Shown here: positions 52,820 to 62,437 of the stretch, one piece after another
Layout: each line of letters starts with the position of its first letter
Numbering within the stretch: position 1 is the stretch's first letter
Assembly (NCBI RefSeq): GCF_017115105.1
Contig: NZ_JABXKH010000052.1
Coordinates: forward strand, 24,253 to 88,252
Reading direction: 5' to 3'
Length of the DNA: 64,000 nucleotides
Source of the DNA: Nostoc sp. NMS2
Lineage (GTDB): Bacteria > Cyanobacteriota > Cyanobacteriia > Cyanobacteriales > Nostocaceae
Notes under the pieces: model-generated
Databases searched by the model: none
The model's input: only the letters and a program-made list of their open reading frames with translations
Told to the model about the DNA's origin: nothing
Translations under genes and position numbers: made by a program

Positions 52820-54619
52820 TTAAAAAGGATTATAGAGTAAACTAAAATACAGACCTTTTTCTTGTAATGTTCTTTCATTTGATTCAACTGATATTAAAGG
52901 AACGCCCCAATCAAGACGAACAGTGAAGCGATCGCCTTGTGACCAACGCAACCCCAGACCAACAGCAGCTAAAGTATTAGGGTTGGGATTCTCTCTATCC
53001 GAACTATTCCAGCCAACACCAAAATCCACAAAGGGAACAACCTGTAACGTGCTATCTATCTTAGGTAAGCGCAGAATTGGTACTTGAACTTCCGCAGAGA
53101 CAAAAGTGCCATTATCCGTCAGCAGGTAATCTTGACGATAGCCCCGAATACTATCTTGTCCACCTAAGCCAAATTGCTCTAAAGGCAGAAGTGTTCTAGA
53201 TGCAAGTTGCGTATTTAAACGAAATAACATTAAGGTTTCAGGAGCTAAAAGGCGTACCCACTGCGCTTGCCCTTGCCAAGCAAAAAAACGGCTATCGGGA
53301 GCATCTTGATTAATCGTGGGACTCAAGATATCTATACCCAAACTAAATTGAGAGCGGAGGGCGATGACTTGACGGCTGTTACGACTCGTCCATTCTTGAA
53401 AAAATCGGAATGCAGATACCTTGGTGCGTCCCTGTTCATCAGCCCCAGGCGAAAGTACAGAGCCGGGAAGCCCTTCTCTCTGTAGAAATGACGAAATATC
53501 ACTTTCCCGTCGCGAGGCTGTCAACCCAAGGGCAAATTCTTGTGTCGGAGTTTGAACTATTGGCTGGCGGAATGTCAGTTCGTAATAGCGAGAATCTGAG
53601 TGGATATCTAAAACGTTGAAAGGAGGTTCAATGACATTGCTTGATGTGATGCCATAGTTGAAGGTAAGTGTCCCATTGCGGGGATTGAGTGGTAATGTAT
53701 AGTTCGCGTCCAAGGAGTTGCTACCATCGGTATTAGTGTAAGCGACACCTAAAGCGTCTCCCAATCCCAATAAGTTGGCTTCATTTAATTGTAATCGGCG
53801 GCGAAAACTGCCAACACTAGGCGATCGCCCATTATCAAGAATTATCTGGCTACTAAAGGTTTTTGCCTCATTCACCTTGACTTCTAAAAGACTCGAACCA
53901 TTCCGCGAGCCTGCTGAGAGTTCAGCAGACACGTTTTTAATCAAAGGATTCAGTTGCAAAAGTTGCAGTGCTTCTAGTAGACGCTGCCGATTCAGAGGCG
54001 CTGATGTCGCTATTGCTAGGCGGCTGCGGATATAATTCGGATTCAACCGCCGAGTTCCAGTTACTTGAATATCTTCTAATTTCCCTTCAACCACCTGAAT
54101 TTTTACAACACCAGATTTGATTGTTTGGGGTGGGATGTATGCACCAGAGGTAATATAACCATTTCTAACGTATAGATCGGTAATTTTAGAACGTGCTTGA
54201 TAAACTTGGGTCAGCGAGATCGGTCGTTTGATAAATTCAGCAGTGGCGAGGGCTAACTCTTCGGGACTGAAAACTGTGCTACCAAGAACTTCAAACCGTT
54301 CAACAACAATAGTTTGAGGAAAGTTGCCAAGGGGTGGTTCATCAGGTGGGGGAGTTGGGACAGAGGGGGGAAATAGTTCTGCTGGTGGGGGAAGTTGCTG
54401 AGGCAGTTCAGGTGACGGAAGTGGCGAAGGTACAGGTGGTTGTAAATCTTGTGGTGGTGGGAGTTGTTGTTGTGAAAGGATGAAAGTACTAGTTGGTAAT
54501 TGTGTAGTATCAACAGCCTGAGCTTTCAGTGGATTAGAAGATATGCTGCTGAGTAATACAAGCATACTCAGTGGTAAGTGGGACGCTATAGGATTCTGAG
54601 GATATTTGTTAATCATCAC
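52820..54619 (-). CDS. TpsB/FhaC-type outer-membrane transporter (two-partner secretion), orphan
   Basis: 599 residues. Signal peptide, then a Pro-rich linker (PPPQDLQPPVPSPLPSPELP stretch). Two POTRA-like units follow (FEVLGSTVFSPEELALA and LEDIQVTGTRRLN). The ShlB/FhaC 16-strand barrel includes the loop-6 motif IRGYRQDYLL and ends in Phe. TpsB proteins secrete large filamentous TpsA adhesins or haemolysins. No TpsA-type gene lies in the window, so the substrate must be elsewhere or the protein has another role, as is known for several cyanobacterial Omp85-type proteins. Confidence 0.9.
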   Translation of the reverse strand: MMINKYPQNPIASHLPLSMLVLLSSISSNPLKAQAVDTTQLPTSTFILSQQQLPPPQDLQPPVPSPLPSPELPQQLPPPAELFPPSVPTPPPDEPPLGNFPQTIVVERFEVLGSTVFSPEELALATAEFIKRPISLTQVYQARSKITDLYVRNGYITSGAYIPPQTIKSGVVKIQVVEGKLEDIQVTGTRRLNPNYIRSRLAIATSAPLNRQRLLEALQLLQLNPLIKNVSAELSAGSRNGSSLLEVKVNEAKTFSSQIILDNGRSPSVGSFRRRLQLNEANLLGLGDALGVAYTNTDGSNSLDANYTLPLNPRNGTLTFNYGITSSNVIEPPFNVLDIHSDSRYYELTFRQPIVQTPTQEFALGLTASRRESDISSFLQREGLPGSVLSPGADEQGRTKVSAFRFFQEWTSRNSRQVIALRSQFSLGIDILSPTINQDAPDSRFFAWQGQAQWVRLLAPETLMLFRLNTQLASRTLLPLEQFGLGGQDSIRGYRQDYLLTDNGTFVSAEVQVPILRLPKIDSTLQVVPFVDFGVGWNSSDRENPNPNTLAAVGLGLRWSQGDRFTVRLDWGVPLISVESNERTLQEKGLYFSLLYNPF

Positions 54620-54832
54620 ACTGGACTATTTTTTGTCAGTAACTATGGGATTATACGGAAACTCTCTCAGATGTGAATCTTACTTCATCTTTTGCCGTTA
54701 AAGTTGATATCTTGGGCAAATCTCAATTTAAAAGCTTTCAATTTGATTAGTTGGTTGTCATCAAAGCCTTCTAGAAACGCAAAGTTTCGCGTCTCTACAA
54801 CCCATCAAATGAAAACTTAAAAATAATAGTTT

Positions 54833-56611
54833 TTACTCCATATCCCTTTGCTGAAACATTCCCATCAATTTACGTTTACGAGCGTGGGTTTGCATCAAGT
54901 TTTCCCGATAGCTTAACCATTCAGCTTTTTTCCCAGATTCCAAGTAGGCGGCGCGGACTTTTTTTAACCATTCAACTGCATAGTAGTAATATTCTGCCTT
55001 CCCTCCATCCATAATCTTTTCGGCCCGGCGACGCGCATTAGCAATCACCCAAGTAGGATTGTGAGGGATAGCGGCATTCATGACGCGATGAATCAATTCT
55101 GAATAATAAGAACTGAGTTCACTAGCGATCGCAATTGCATCATCAATTAGCCCCTCATGCAAGAATATATCTACCTTGGCTGATTCTGTTCCCCAACTAC
55201 TATAAGAAGTACGAATAATTCTCAGCAGGTCTGTTTTGACAGTTTCCCAGTTTTCCCCAGCCAATTCTGCCATCCTTTCGTAGTCAACAAAAGAAGGCTT
55301 GACTTGAAAAGCCGCCTTAATTGCTAATAAAGTAGCTTCACTATTACCCAACTCAACAGCTAAATCACTTGTCCAAATTCCTAATTCGTACTGACAATTA
55401 CCTGGTAAATTTAACCCACTCTGGGCTATATCTAGTGCTTGCTGTAATGCCCCCTGTTCGCTTAGTGCTTTCGCTAGGGCAAAAGCCTCTTCCATTGAGT
55501 TCATCTGGGTTTGAGCAGCATCAATTGCTTCTTCCACTCTGCCCAAACGCCCTAACATTGTGAGATACTGCTGGGTTTGTCCTTCTGCTTCTGCTAAATA
55601 GAGGTATTCTTGGTAACGTTCTTGACGTTCAAGAATTTTTAGCCGAATTAGTGCCAAATCATCTGCATAGTCTGGCACGTCTTCTTCCCAAGCTCCCCTT
55701 TCGGTAATATTACCTTGGAGAACTTGCACTAGGGGCGGATAATCCCAACCTTGGCGTAAAGCTTCCATAACTAGGCCAAAATCAGCATTCCACTCATCTT
55801 GCCAAGCTTCCAAATTTATTTGAATATCAACTTTTTCTTCTGGAGTAAGTTCAGCAGTCAGAATTGCTTCACACCAAGCCTCATTTAATTCCCCAAGAAT
55901 TTCATCATTTTCAGCGCCGTAGTCTGCGATGTCGTCCCAATTTTTCACACAAGTAAAGGTAATCGCTTCTAAAATAGCGATCGCATTTTCACCTTCTCCT
56001 CGTTCACTAAAAGCTACCGCAGTTTGCACCACACTTACCAATTCTTCGGCAATTGGGTCTTCTTCACACCCTTCCTCAAAGAAGCGCACAGCATCCCGGA
56101 TAATTTGCCGGACTTGCCGCCGAAAAGGAGCCGGATCAATAGTCCGGCGGCGCACAGGTCTTATGATTGTTTCCTCGGCAATAGGATTCGTCATCCAACC
56201 TACATGACGGTCAATTGCGTCAATTAGTGGTGGATATTCTTTTACCAACTCTTGCAGCAGCCTTTGAGTTTGGATATGATCCAAGCGATCGAGTAGTTGT
56301 TCTAGGGTGGGGCGCTGCTCAATACTTTCTGAATCACGCGCACAGACAAGCATAGTCGCAACAATATGTTTGCACCACCCGTCAAAATTGTAGGCACAGG
56401 TGCAGTTTGCTGAGGTTAACCCACTGCTATCGAAACTCAGATTGACATGATAATGTCTTGCTTCAGTACCTGCAACTTCCGCCTGAAGCAGATGACCACG
56501 TTGGGTAACAGCATGAACAGCACCAGCCTCATAATATGCCTCGCCGCGTTGGAAAGATTTGGCATTCGCATGACGGCGGATAGTAAATTCAGTAATTTGG
56601 GGAATAGACAT
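54833..56611 (-). CDS. SWIM zinc-finger protein
   Basis: 592 residues from the ATG at 56611, where relatives start; the frame opens 26 codons earlier at 56689. The SWIM motif CxCx7CxH is at residues 70-82 (Cys70, Cys72, Cys80, His82; NCTCAYNFDGWCKHI). The rest is helical, TPR-like, with many Glu. SWIM domains bind DNA or protein partners, often beside SNF2-type ATPases; none is nearby. Function unknown. Confidence 0.88.
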   Translation of the reverse strand: MSIPQITEFTIRRHANAKSFQRGEAYYEAGAVHAVTQRGHLLQAEVAGTEARHYHVNLSFDSSGLTSANCTCAYNFDGWCKHIVATMLVCARDSESIEQRPTLEQLLDRLDHIQTQRLLQELVKEYPPLIDAIDRHVGWMTNPIAEETIIRPVRRRTIDPAPFRRQVRQIIRDAVRFFEEGCEEDPIAEELVSVVQTAVAFSERGEGENAIAILEAITFTCVKNWDDIADYGAENDEILGELNEAWCEAILTAELTPEEKVDIQINLEAWQDEWNADFGLVMEALRQGWDYPPLVQVLQGNITERGAWEEDVPDYADDLALIRLKILERQERYQEYLYLAEAEGQTQQYLTMLGRLGRVEEAIDAAQTQMNSMEEAFALAKALSEQGALQQALDIAQSGLNLPGNCQYELGIWTSDLAVELGNSEATLLAIKAAFQVKPSFVDYERMAELAGENWETVKTDLLRIIRTSYSSWGTESAKVDIFLHEGLIDDAIAIASELSSYYSELIHRVMNAAIPHNPTWVIANARRRAEKIMDGGKAEYYYYAVEWLKKVRAAYLESGKKAEWLSYRENLMQTHARKRKLMGMFQQRDME

Positions 56612-56699
56612 CGAGCGATCGCCTGTGTAAATCCTCTGGATGAATCCTAAATCCAGCTTAGGTGTTAGGCGATCGTGCTGTAAAGTCATTCATTGGGCA

Positions 56700-56835
56700 T
56701 TGATAAAGAGGCAGGGGGCAGGGAGGCAGGGGGCAGGGGGCAGGGGGGCAGGGGGAAACTCTTCTCCCTTGCTCACTGCTCCCTTGCTCCCTTCTCCCTC
56801 ATCTCCCTCATCCCCTCATCCCCCCATCTCACTTT
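56700..56835. repeat. GGCAGGG heptamer tract with pyrimidine foldback
   Basis: About seven GGCAGGG/GGGGCAG units (56709-56756) are followed by CTCCCTTGCTCAC, CTCCCTCATC and CATCCCCTCATCCCC units. The two halves are complementary enough to fold. The spacer 56836-57142 also has TGATAACT repeats (57016, 57060) and the palindrome GGGTTTAAACCCAG (57030), and no gene. Confidence 0.8.
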
Positions 56836-57142
56836 TAGAGTATAAAAAAAAATAAGTATCTAGATTTGACTATAATTACTTAAAACGTCCATCTTTTCGC
56901 CCGAAGTCAGTGAATCATAATTAAAGTTAGCAACACCCGAACGTTAAATCAGTAAATAGTTATCAGGTAGATGGTAGGGGATTTAAATCAGTTCGCAGTT
57001 TCCAGTGTTCACTGATAACTAGATGCTGGGGGTTTAAACCCAGCAACAAAACTGACAACTGATAACTGATAACTGTTAAAGGGGTTGCGCTGATTGTCGG
57101 TCAAGTTGAGAATAAATAGGCGAAGCAGACGGGGAACCTAAC

Positions 57143-58567
57143 GTGAGTCAAGGATTTGATTACGATTTAGTCATTATCGGCGCTGGTGTAGGCGGACATG
57201 GCGCAGCCTTACACGCCGTAAGTTGTGGTTTAAAAACAGCGATTATTGAAGCTGCTGATATGGGAGGAACCTGTGTTAATCGGGGTTGTATTCCTTCTAA
57301 AGCGCTGCTGGCGGCATCTGGACGGGTGCGGGAGTTACGCAATGCCCACCACCTCAAATCGCTGGGAATTCAAATTGGTAGTGTGGAATTCGATCGCCAA
57401 GCGATCGCTAATCATGCTAATAGTCTCGTCTCGAAAATTCAAGGGGACTTAACCAACAGTCTCAAACGTCTAGGAGTCGATATTATCAGGGGTTGGGGAA
57501 AAATCGCTGGGGCACAAAAAGTTGCTGTCACTGGAGATGGTGGTGAAAAAATCATCACAGCCAAAGACATCATCCTTTCCCCTGGTTCAATTCCTTTTGT
57601 ACCTCCAGGGATTGAAGTAGACGGCAAAACTGTCTTCACCAGCGACCAAGGAGTGAAGTTAGAGTCCTTACCCGACTGGATAGCGATTATTGGCAGTGGT
57701 TACATCGGCTTGGAATTTTCTGATATTTACTCAGCTTTGGGTTGTGAAATCACCTTGATTGAAGCCCTAGATCAGTTAATGCCAGGATTTGACCGCGACA
57801 TTGCCAAACTTGCCGAACGGGTGCTGATTACTCCCCGCGATATTGAAACCAAAGTAGGGATATACGCCAAAAAAGTCACCCCTGGTTCACCAGTGGTAAT
57901 TGAGTTAGCAGATTTCAAAACCAAAGAAGATGTAGATGTCATCGAAGTAGATGCTTGCTTGGTAGCTACAGGACGCATCCCGGCGACCAAAAATCTCGGT
58001 TTGGAGTCTGTGGGTATAGAACTCGATCGGCGGAATTTTATCCCAGTTGACGATCGCATGGCAGTGTTATCAGCTGGTGAAGTAGTGCCAAATGTCTGGG
58101 CAATTGGCGATGCTAATGGGAAGATGATGTTAGCACATGCGGCTTCTGCTCAGGGCATCATCGCGGTAGAAAATATAATTGGGAGGGAAAGAATAGTAGA
58201 CTATCGCAGCATCCCCGCAGCAGCTTTTACCCACCCAGAAGTCAGCTATGTAGGTTTAACAGAAACCGCCGCGAAGGAGTTGGGACAAACCGAAGGGTTT
58301 GAAATCGCCACAAGTCGGAGTTACTTCAAAGGGAATTCCAAAGCGTTGGCAGAAAATGAAGCCGACGGTATAGCCAAAGTGATATATCGCAAAGACACAG
58401 GAGAAGTCTTAGGCGTTCACATTTTCGGACTGCACGCCTCAGACTTAATTCATGAAGCGTCAGCCGCGATCGCCAACCGTCAATCCGTCCAAAGCCTCGC
58501 ACATCTAGTTCACGCCCACCCGACACTCTCGGAAGTCCTAGACGAAGCTTATAAACGAGCCATTTAG
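57143..58567 (+). CDS. lpdA: dihydrolipoyl dehydrogenase (E3)
   Basis: 474 residues from the GTG at 57143. FAD motif [16 protein letters not shown]. Redox disulfide [14 protein letters not shown] (Cys44, Cys49). NAD motif [13 protein letters not shown], central FAD motif [17 protein letters not shown], and the C-terminal His-Glu active-site segment [13 protein letters not shown]. It reoxidises dihydrolipoamide in pyruvate dehydrogenase and the glycine cleavage system. Full-length cyanobacterial type. trpC follows 152 bp downstream across repeats. Confidence 0.95.
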   Translation: MSQGFDYDLVIIGAGVGGHGAALHAVSCGLKTAIIEAADMGGTCVNRGCIPSKALLAASGRVRELRNAHHLKSLGIQIGSVEFDRQAIANHANSLVSKIQGDLTNSLKRLGVDIIRGWGKIAGAQKVAVTGDGGEKIITAKDIILSPGSIPFVPPGIEVDGKTVFTSDQGVKLESLPDWIAIIGSGYIGLEFSDIYSALGCEITLIEALDQLMPGFDRDIAKLAERVLITPRDIETKVGIYAKKVTPGSPVVIELADFKTKEDVDVIEVDACLVATGRIPATKNLGLESVGIELDRRNFIPVDDRMAVLSAGEVVPNVWAIGDANGKMMLAHAASAQGIIAVENIIGRERIVDYRSIPAAAFTHPEVSYVGLTETAAKELGQTEGFEIATSRSYFKGNSKALAENEADGIAKVIYRKDTGEVLGVHIFGLHASDLIHEASAAIANRQSVQSLAHLVHAHPTLSEVLDEAYKRAI

Positions 58568-58574
58568 TCATTTG

Positions 58575-58718
58575 TCCTCTGTCATTTGTCCTTTGTCAAT
58601 AAACAAGGACAAATGACCAATGACCAATAATTCGACTTACCTCGGCTTCGCTCGGCACAAGTCGCTCAGTACAAGTGACAAATGACCAATGACAAATGAC
58701 AAATGACAAATGACTAAT
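58575..58718. repeat. heptamer tracts and palindrome between lpdA and trpC
   Basis: TTTGTCCTCTGTC units and a hairpin CATTTGTCCTTTG/CAAGGACAAATG are followed by the TTCGACTTACCTCGGCT...CAAGTCGCTCAGTAC palindromic repeat and then GACAAATGACC heptamers (about five units) up to the trpC start. Hairpin and tract may end lpdA transcripts and shape the trpC leader. Confidence 0.8.
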
Positions 58719-58719
58719 T

Positions 58720-59610
58720 ATGCAAATCCGTCGTCGTTCCCCTAACCCAGCTATTGACGTGTCTATATTGCGTTATCAGGCTGCTGTACCTGATTCAGCG
58801 CCAAACAACATTTTGGAAGAAATTGTCTGGCAGAAAGAAGTAGAATATGACCTGATGCGGGAAAAGGTTCCTTTGCAAGAATTGCGAAAGCAGGTACTCA
58901 CTGCGCTTCCAACCCGTGATTTTGTCGCTGCTTTGCGCCAAGGCAAGACTAAACCAGCATTGATTGCCGAAGTTAAAAAAGCTTCACCAAGTAAAGGCGT
59001 TTTCCGAGAAGATTTTGACCCAGTAGCGATCGCCCAATCTTATCAGCAAGGTAGTGCTAGTTGTCTTTCGGTGCTAACCGATGTCAAGTTCTTTCAAGGT
59101 AGTTTTGAAAACTTAGCCAAGATTCGGGCTGCTGTAGATTTGCCCCTATTATGCAAAGAGTTTATCATTTATGCTTACCAGATATACTTAGCGCGGATTC
59201 ATGGTGCAGATGCGATTTTATTGATTGCGGCTATCCTGGGCGATCAAGATTTGAAATACTTCCTTAAAATTGCTAACAACCTGAAAATGGCAGCCTTGAT
59301 TGAAGTCCATAGCTTGGCAGAACTTGACCGTGTGTTAGCCTTGGATGGAGTCTCCTTAGTAGGAATCAACAATCGCAATTTGGAAGATTTCTCTGTTGAT
59401 CTGCAAACTACTTGCCAACTTTTGGCTGCAAGAGGTAGCCAATTGCAGGAGAAAAACATCCTTGTTGTCAGCGAGTCAGGACTACACAACCCAGATGATT
59501 TAAGTTTAGTGCTTACGGCAGGTGCATCTGCCGTACTCATTGGAGAATCTTTGGTAAAACAACCCGATCCCGGCGCTGCGATCGCCAGTATATTACCAAA
59601 GAATTTCTAA
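58720..59610 (+). CDS. trpC: indole-3-glycerol phosphate synthase
   Basis: 296 residues. [22 protein letters not shown] has the catalytic Lys and phosphate site. [32 protein letters not shown] and [14 protein letters not shown] follow. [15 protein letters not shown] and [11 protein letters not shown] complete the (beta/alpha)8 barrel. It forms indole-3-glycerol phosphate in tryptophan synthesis. Start ATG at 58720, directly after a heptamer repeat tract. trpB is 2.8 kb downstream in this window. Confidence 0.95.
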   Translation: MQIRRRSPNPAIDVSILRYQAAVPDSAPNNILEEIVWQKEVEYDLMREKVPLQELRKQVLTALPTRDFVAALRQGKTKPALIAEVKKASPSKGVFREDFDPVAIAQSYQQGSASCLSVLTDVKFFQGSFENLAKIRAAVDLPLLCKEFIIYAYQIYLARIHGADAILLIAAILGDQDLKYFLKIANNLKMAALIEVHSLAELDRVLALDGVSLVGINNRNLEDFSVDLQTTCQLLAARGSQLQEKNILVVSESGLHNPDDLSLVLTAGASAVLIGESLVKQPDPGAAIASILPKNF

Positions 59611-59815
59611 AATAAACACCTCCCCTGTACCTCTTATTGCAGGGCAACTAATGGGGCACACTATGCGTAGACACGCAGCACTTTGCTGTCAAATATTATC
59701 AATATCTTTGCCAAATCTTCATCGCTAATCAAATCAAAGCCATAAGCAACTAGTTATTTAGTATGTAACAATTCATTTACAAGAGATAAAATTTGACTAA
59801 GAGAAAATTCCAAAT

Positions 59816-60088
59816 ATGAAATCAAAATATAACTTCATGGAGCAAATTCCTCTACCTTCACCTATTCACTACGAACTTATACTTCAACTTTTAGAAAGAC
59901 AAACTATGTTAGCAGTAAATGATAATCCAGATTTACGACATCAGGTAAATCAACTAATTATTACTCTCCGTAAAGCTGCGGTACAACAAAAACGACTAGA
60001 AGAAATTTGCGAATTTTCCTCTGTGACTGTCGATCATCGTTGGTCAATCAACCATCATAACGGTAGCAAAGTTGTTGCCCCCGATTGA
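59816..60088 (+). CDS. conserved small protein, DUF5340-like
   Basis: 90 residues from the first ATG; another in-frame ATG at 59837 (MEQIPLPSPIHYELI) may be the true start. The core ILQLLERQTMLAVNDNPDLR, VNQLIITLRKAAVQQKRLEE is helical and followed by a polar tail. It resembles small cyanobacterial proteins annotated DUF5340; no function known. A strong stem-loop at 60184 follows. Confidence 0.6.
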   Translation: MKSKYNFMEQIPLPSPIHYELILQLLERQTMLAVNDNPDLRHQVNQLIITLRKAAVQQKRLEEICEFSSVTVDHRWSINHHNGSKVVAPD

Positions 60089-60183
60089 AGCTGATAACTT
60101 AATATCTCAACCTCAAATTTGGCATCTTTGTTAAGATAATTTACTATTATCATAAAATAAATGTCTCTGTGTATTAAATGTCC

Positions 60184-60216
60184 AGATCCCCGACTTCTCG
60201 AAGAAGTCGGGGATCT
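60184..60216 (+). terminator. strong 14-bp stem-loop after the small protein gene
   Basis: AGATCCCCGACTTC, loop TCGAA, GAAGTCGGGGATCT is perfect over 14 bp and is followed by AATTTTT. It fits a terminator for the 59816 gene, but the same palindrome type occurs as a dispersed repeat in Nostoc. The remaining spacer to 60432 shows nothing else. Confidence 0.75.
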
Positions 60217-60432
60217 AATTTTTCACGAATGATTTAGGATTGCTATATATACTTATTTTCTCTCTAAATCCTAACTCGCTTGTTTACAATTTATACAATC
60301 ATTAGATTAATACTATAGAAAAAGACTGTCATCTTTCTCAAATTTTTAGATTGCAACAAGTTCATACTGATTTAGCGGAAACTGTAATTCAGCTAAAATA
60401 TTTATGAGATTCTCTCTCCAATTTGACGAAAG

Positions 60433-61101
60433 ATGAAATATAACAGCATTGATGAACTCTTCAGAAATAATCAGGCTTGGGTTGCGGAGAAATTAGCGAT
60501 AGATCCAACTTACTTTCAAGAATTATCTAAGGGACAAACACCACCTTTTCTATACATCGGGTGTTCTGATAGTCGTTTACCCTTAACAAACCTGACTCGT
60601 ACAGAACCAGGAGAATTATTTGTTCATCGTAATATTGCAAATCAAGTTTCTCTAACGGATATTAACTTTTTAGCTGTTTTAGAATACGCAATTTTACATC
60701 TTAAGGTGGAACATATTATCGTTTGTGGTCACTACGACTGTGGAGGAATTAAAGCAGCTTTAGAAGGGAGAACCATCGGAATTCTTGATAACTGGGTAAA
60801 TCCAATTCGGGAACTGTATTTACAAAAACAAGAAGAAATTGATGCTTTGCCAACCAGAGAAGAACGTCTGAATCGTTTGGCAGAAATCAATGTGGTGGCG
60901 CAAGTGAAAAATCTGTACCAGACTTCTATCATGCGTCAGGCACTTTATGAGCGAAAAGCGCCTATGGTTCATGGCTGGGTACTAGATATACGCACAGGCT
61001 TAATCAAAGATTTGAATATCTCAACTGTGCAATGGCAATTACACATCTGCCCCTTGCTTCTAGAATTTAGACTCTATGCAATGTTAAAAAATGACAGCTA
61101 A
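60433..61101 (+). CDS. beta-class carbonic anhydrase
   Basis: 222 residues. Zinc ligands Cys44, His100 and Cys103 with the Asp46/Arg48 dyad lie in YIGCSDSRLP and CGHYDCGG. The GELFVHRNIANQV and EYAILHLKVEHIIVCGHYDC blocks are family-typical. It interconverts CO2 and bicarbonate, in the cytosol or carboxysome, but it lacks the C-terminal extension of CcaA carboxysomal enzymes. The length fits EcaB/cyanobacterial beta enzymes. Single gene. Confidence 0.93.
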   Translation: MKYNSIDELFRNNQAWVAEKLAIDPTYFQELSKGQTPPFLYIGCSDSRLPLTNLTRTEPGELFVHRNIANQVSLTDINFLAVLEYAILHLKVEHIIVCGHYDCGGIKAALEGRTIGILDNWVNPIRELYLQKQEEIDALPTREERLNRLAEINVVAQVKNLYQTSIMRQALYERKAPMVHGWVLDIRTGLIKDLNISTVQWQLHICPLLLEFRLYAMLKNDS

Positions 61102-61337
61102 TTCGGGATTGACTGTCACAGAGATTAATACTTTATGAGAAGAATTCAGAACTCAGGAGGCATTATTCTGACTCCTGTTTTATAGACACGATAAATCATG
61201 TCTTTAGAGTTTTTTAATTCAAAAAAATATGGTATCTGTGATATATCCGTGCAGACATCAAACTCAAAAATTTTGTAGAGGCAATTAATTAATTGCCTCT
61301 GTCGAGATGGTTACACCCAAGCTACTCGTACAAAGAA

Positions 61338-61496
61338 TTATTTCTTAGCAATTATCCATACTGCATGAATAATTCCAGGAATGTAACCGAAAAGCGTCAA
61401 TACTATATTGATCCAAAAATCTATACCAAAACCTACTTGTAAAAAAACTCCCAAAGGCGGCAAGAAAATGGCACACAGAATCCGAACTAAATCCAT
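61338..61496 (-). CDS. Pmp3/YqaE (UPF0057) small membrane protein
   Basis: 52 residues, found by translating the spacer. ATG at 61496 with GGAGG seven nt upstream (AGGAGGTCTAAATG), stop at 61338. The sequence MDLVRILCAIFLPPLGVFLQ, VGFGIDFWINIVLTLFGYIP, GIIHAVWIIAKK has the two hydrophobic spans and PPLGV/FGYIPGIIHA motifs of the Pmp3/YqaE family, linked to membrane potential and salt or cold stress. Confidence 0.9.
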   Translation of the reverse strand: MDLVRILCAIFLPPLGVFLQVGFGIDFWINIVLTLFGYIPGIIHAVWIIAKK

Positions 61497-61636
61497 TTAG
61501 ACCTCCTGTTTATCTCACCAAAAAAGCTTGTTAGCGAAGTAATTCACCACTGTTCAAGCATATTTGTACTTCTCAAAGATAACATTCCATTTCTCAATCT
61601 AGGTAACAGTTAACATGTGGTAAACCGCACTCAATA

Positions 61637-61984
61637 TTAGCCACCGCTAATTTTGGCTTTATAACCTAGCTTGGTCAAAATCTCGGCAATTTTCTGCTTG
61701 TGTTCGCCCTGAATTTCAATTTCGTTATCTTTAAGTGTCCCACCTGTCCCACACTGGGTTTTCAACTGCTTTACCAAATCTGCCAAGGTTTCTGGTTTAG
61801 CTTGAAAACCGCTAATCACTGTGACAGTTTTGCCTTTGCGTCCTTTACGGGAAGCTTGTACTTTAAGATTTTGTTGTTGTGGGGGCAGTTCTGGAATTGG
61901 TCTTTCTGTGGCGGCGGAGTTGTCGTTACCAAATTCGCGGTAAACGAAGCTTTTGTCAGAAGATTTAGAATTGGAAGAAGACAT
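61637..61984 (-). CDS. SUI1/eIF1-like translation factor (YciH family)
   Basis: 115 residues from the ATG at 61984; the frame opens nine codons earlier. A Ser/Glu-rich N-terminal tail is followed by the SUI1 fold: GKTVTVISGFQAKPETLADL, QLKTQCGTGGTLKDNEIEIQGEHK, ILTKLGYKAKIS. YciH-like factors monitor start-codon selection on the ribosome. Single gene next to the Pmp3-like gene on the same strand (gap 140 bp). Confidence 0.9.
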   Translation of the reverse strand: MSSSNSKSSDKSFVYREFGNDNSAATERPIPELPPQQQNLKVQASRKGRKGKTVTVISGFQAKPETLADLVKQLKTQCGTGGTLKDNEIEIQGEHKQKIAEILTKLGYKAKISGG

Positions 61985-62011
61985 AAAATAAATGTTTAAG
62001 AAAGATTTCAA

Positions 62012-62437
62012 AGGCAGTGGAAACTTCTACGCGACCATTCTGCTGGGATATCAATTTCAGTAGGTCGGCGCAGTTAAAGCTAACTGGCAAAGGCTGTCAT
62101 TTGTCATTTGTCACTTGTACTGAGCGTAGTCGAAGTATTGGTTATTAGTAAGGGCTTTAAGTCTCTTTACGTTTTGTAATATAGTACTTGGGTTTTTTCG
62201 CGCCAACTTATTTATAGGCTAACATTACAAATCCATTGCGAGGGGTTGGACATTGGGCATTAGGTATAAAGAAGAGACAAGGGAGACAAGGAAGAGGGGG
62301 GAGACTTGTTCAATAATTCCCCCTTCCTTGTCCCCCTGCTCCCCTGCTCCCCGGCTTCTTTCCCCAGTCCCTAATCCCCAGATATGCTCCAGACTTTTCT
62401 ATAATAATTAAGTCATTCCCCTCATGGAAAACAGCCT
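62012..62437. other. repeat-filled spacer upstream of trpB
   Basis: It contains the palindromic repeat CTTGTACTGAGCGTAGTCGA at 62114 with heptamers, and the foldback repeat at 62268-62345, then CCCCTGCTCCCC units. A seven-codon-length frame ATGGAAAACAGCCTGTGA overlaps the trpB start (stop at 62439-62441), possibly a leader peptide, possibly chance. Confidence 0.5.
62268..62345. repeat. purine/pyrimidine foldback repeat, second copy
   Basis: AAAGAAGAGACAAGGGAGAC, AAGGAAGAGGGGGGAGACTT and CAATAATTCCCCCTTCCTTG match 38593-38660 with few changes. A self-complementary hairpin. Confidence 0.75.
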
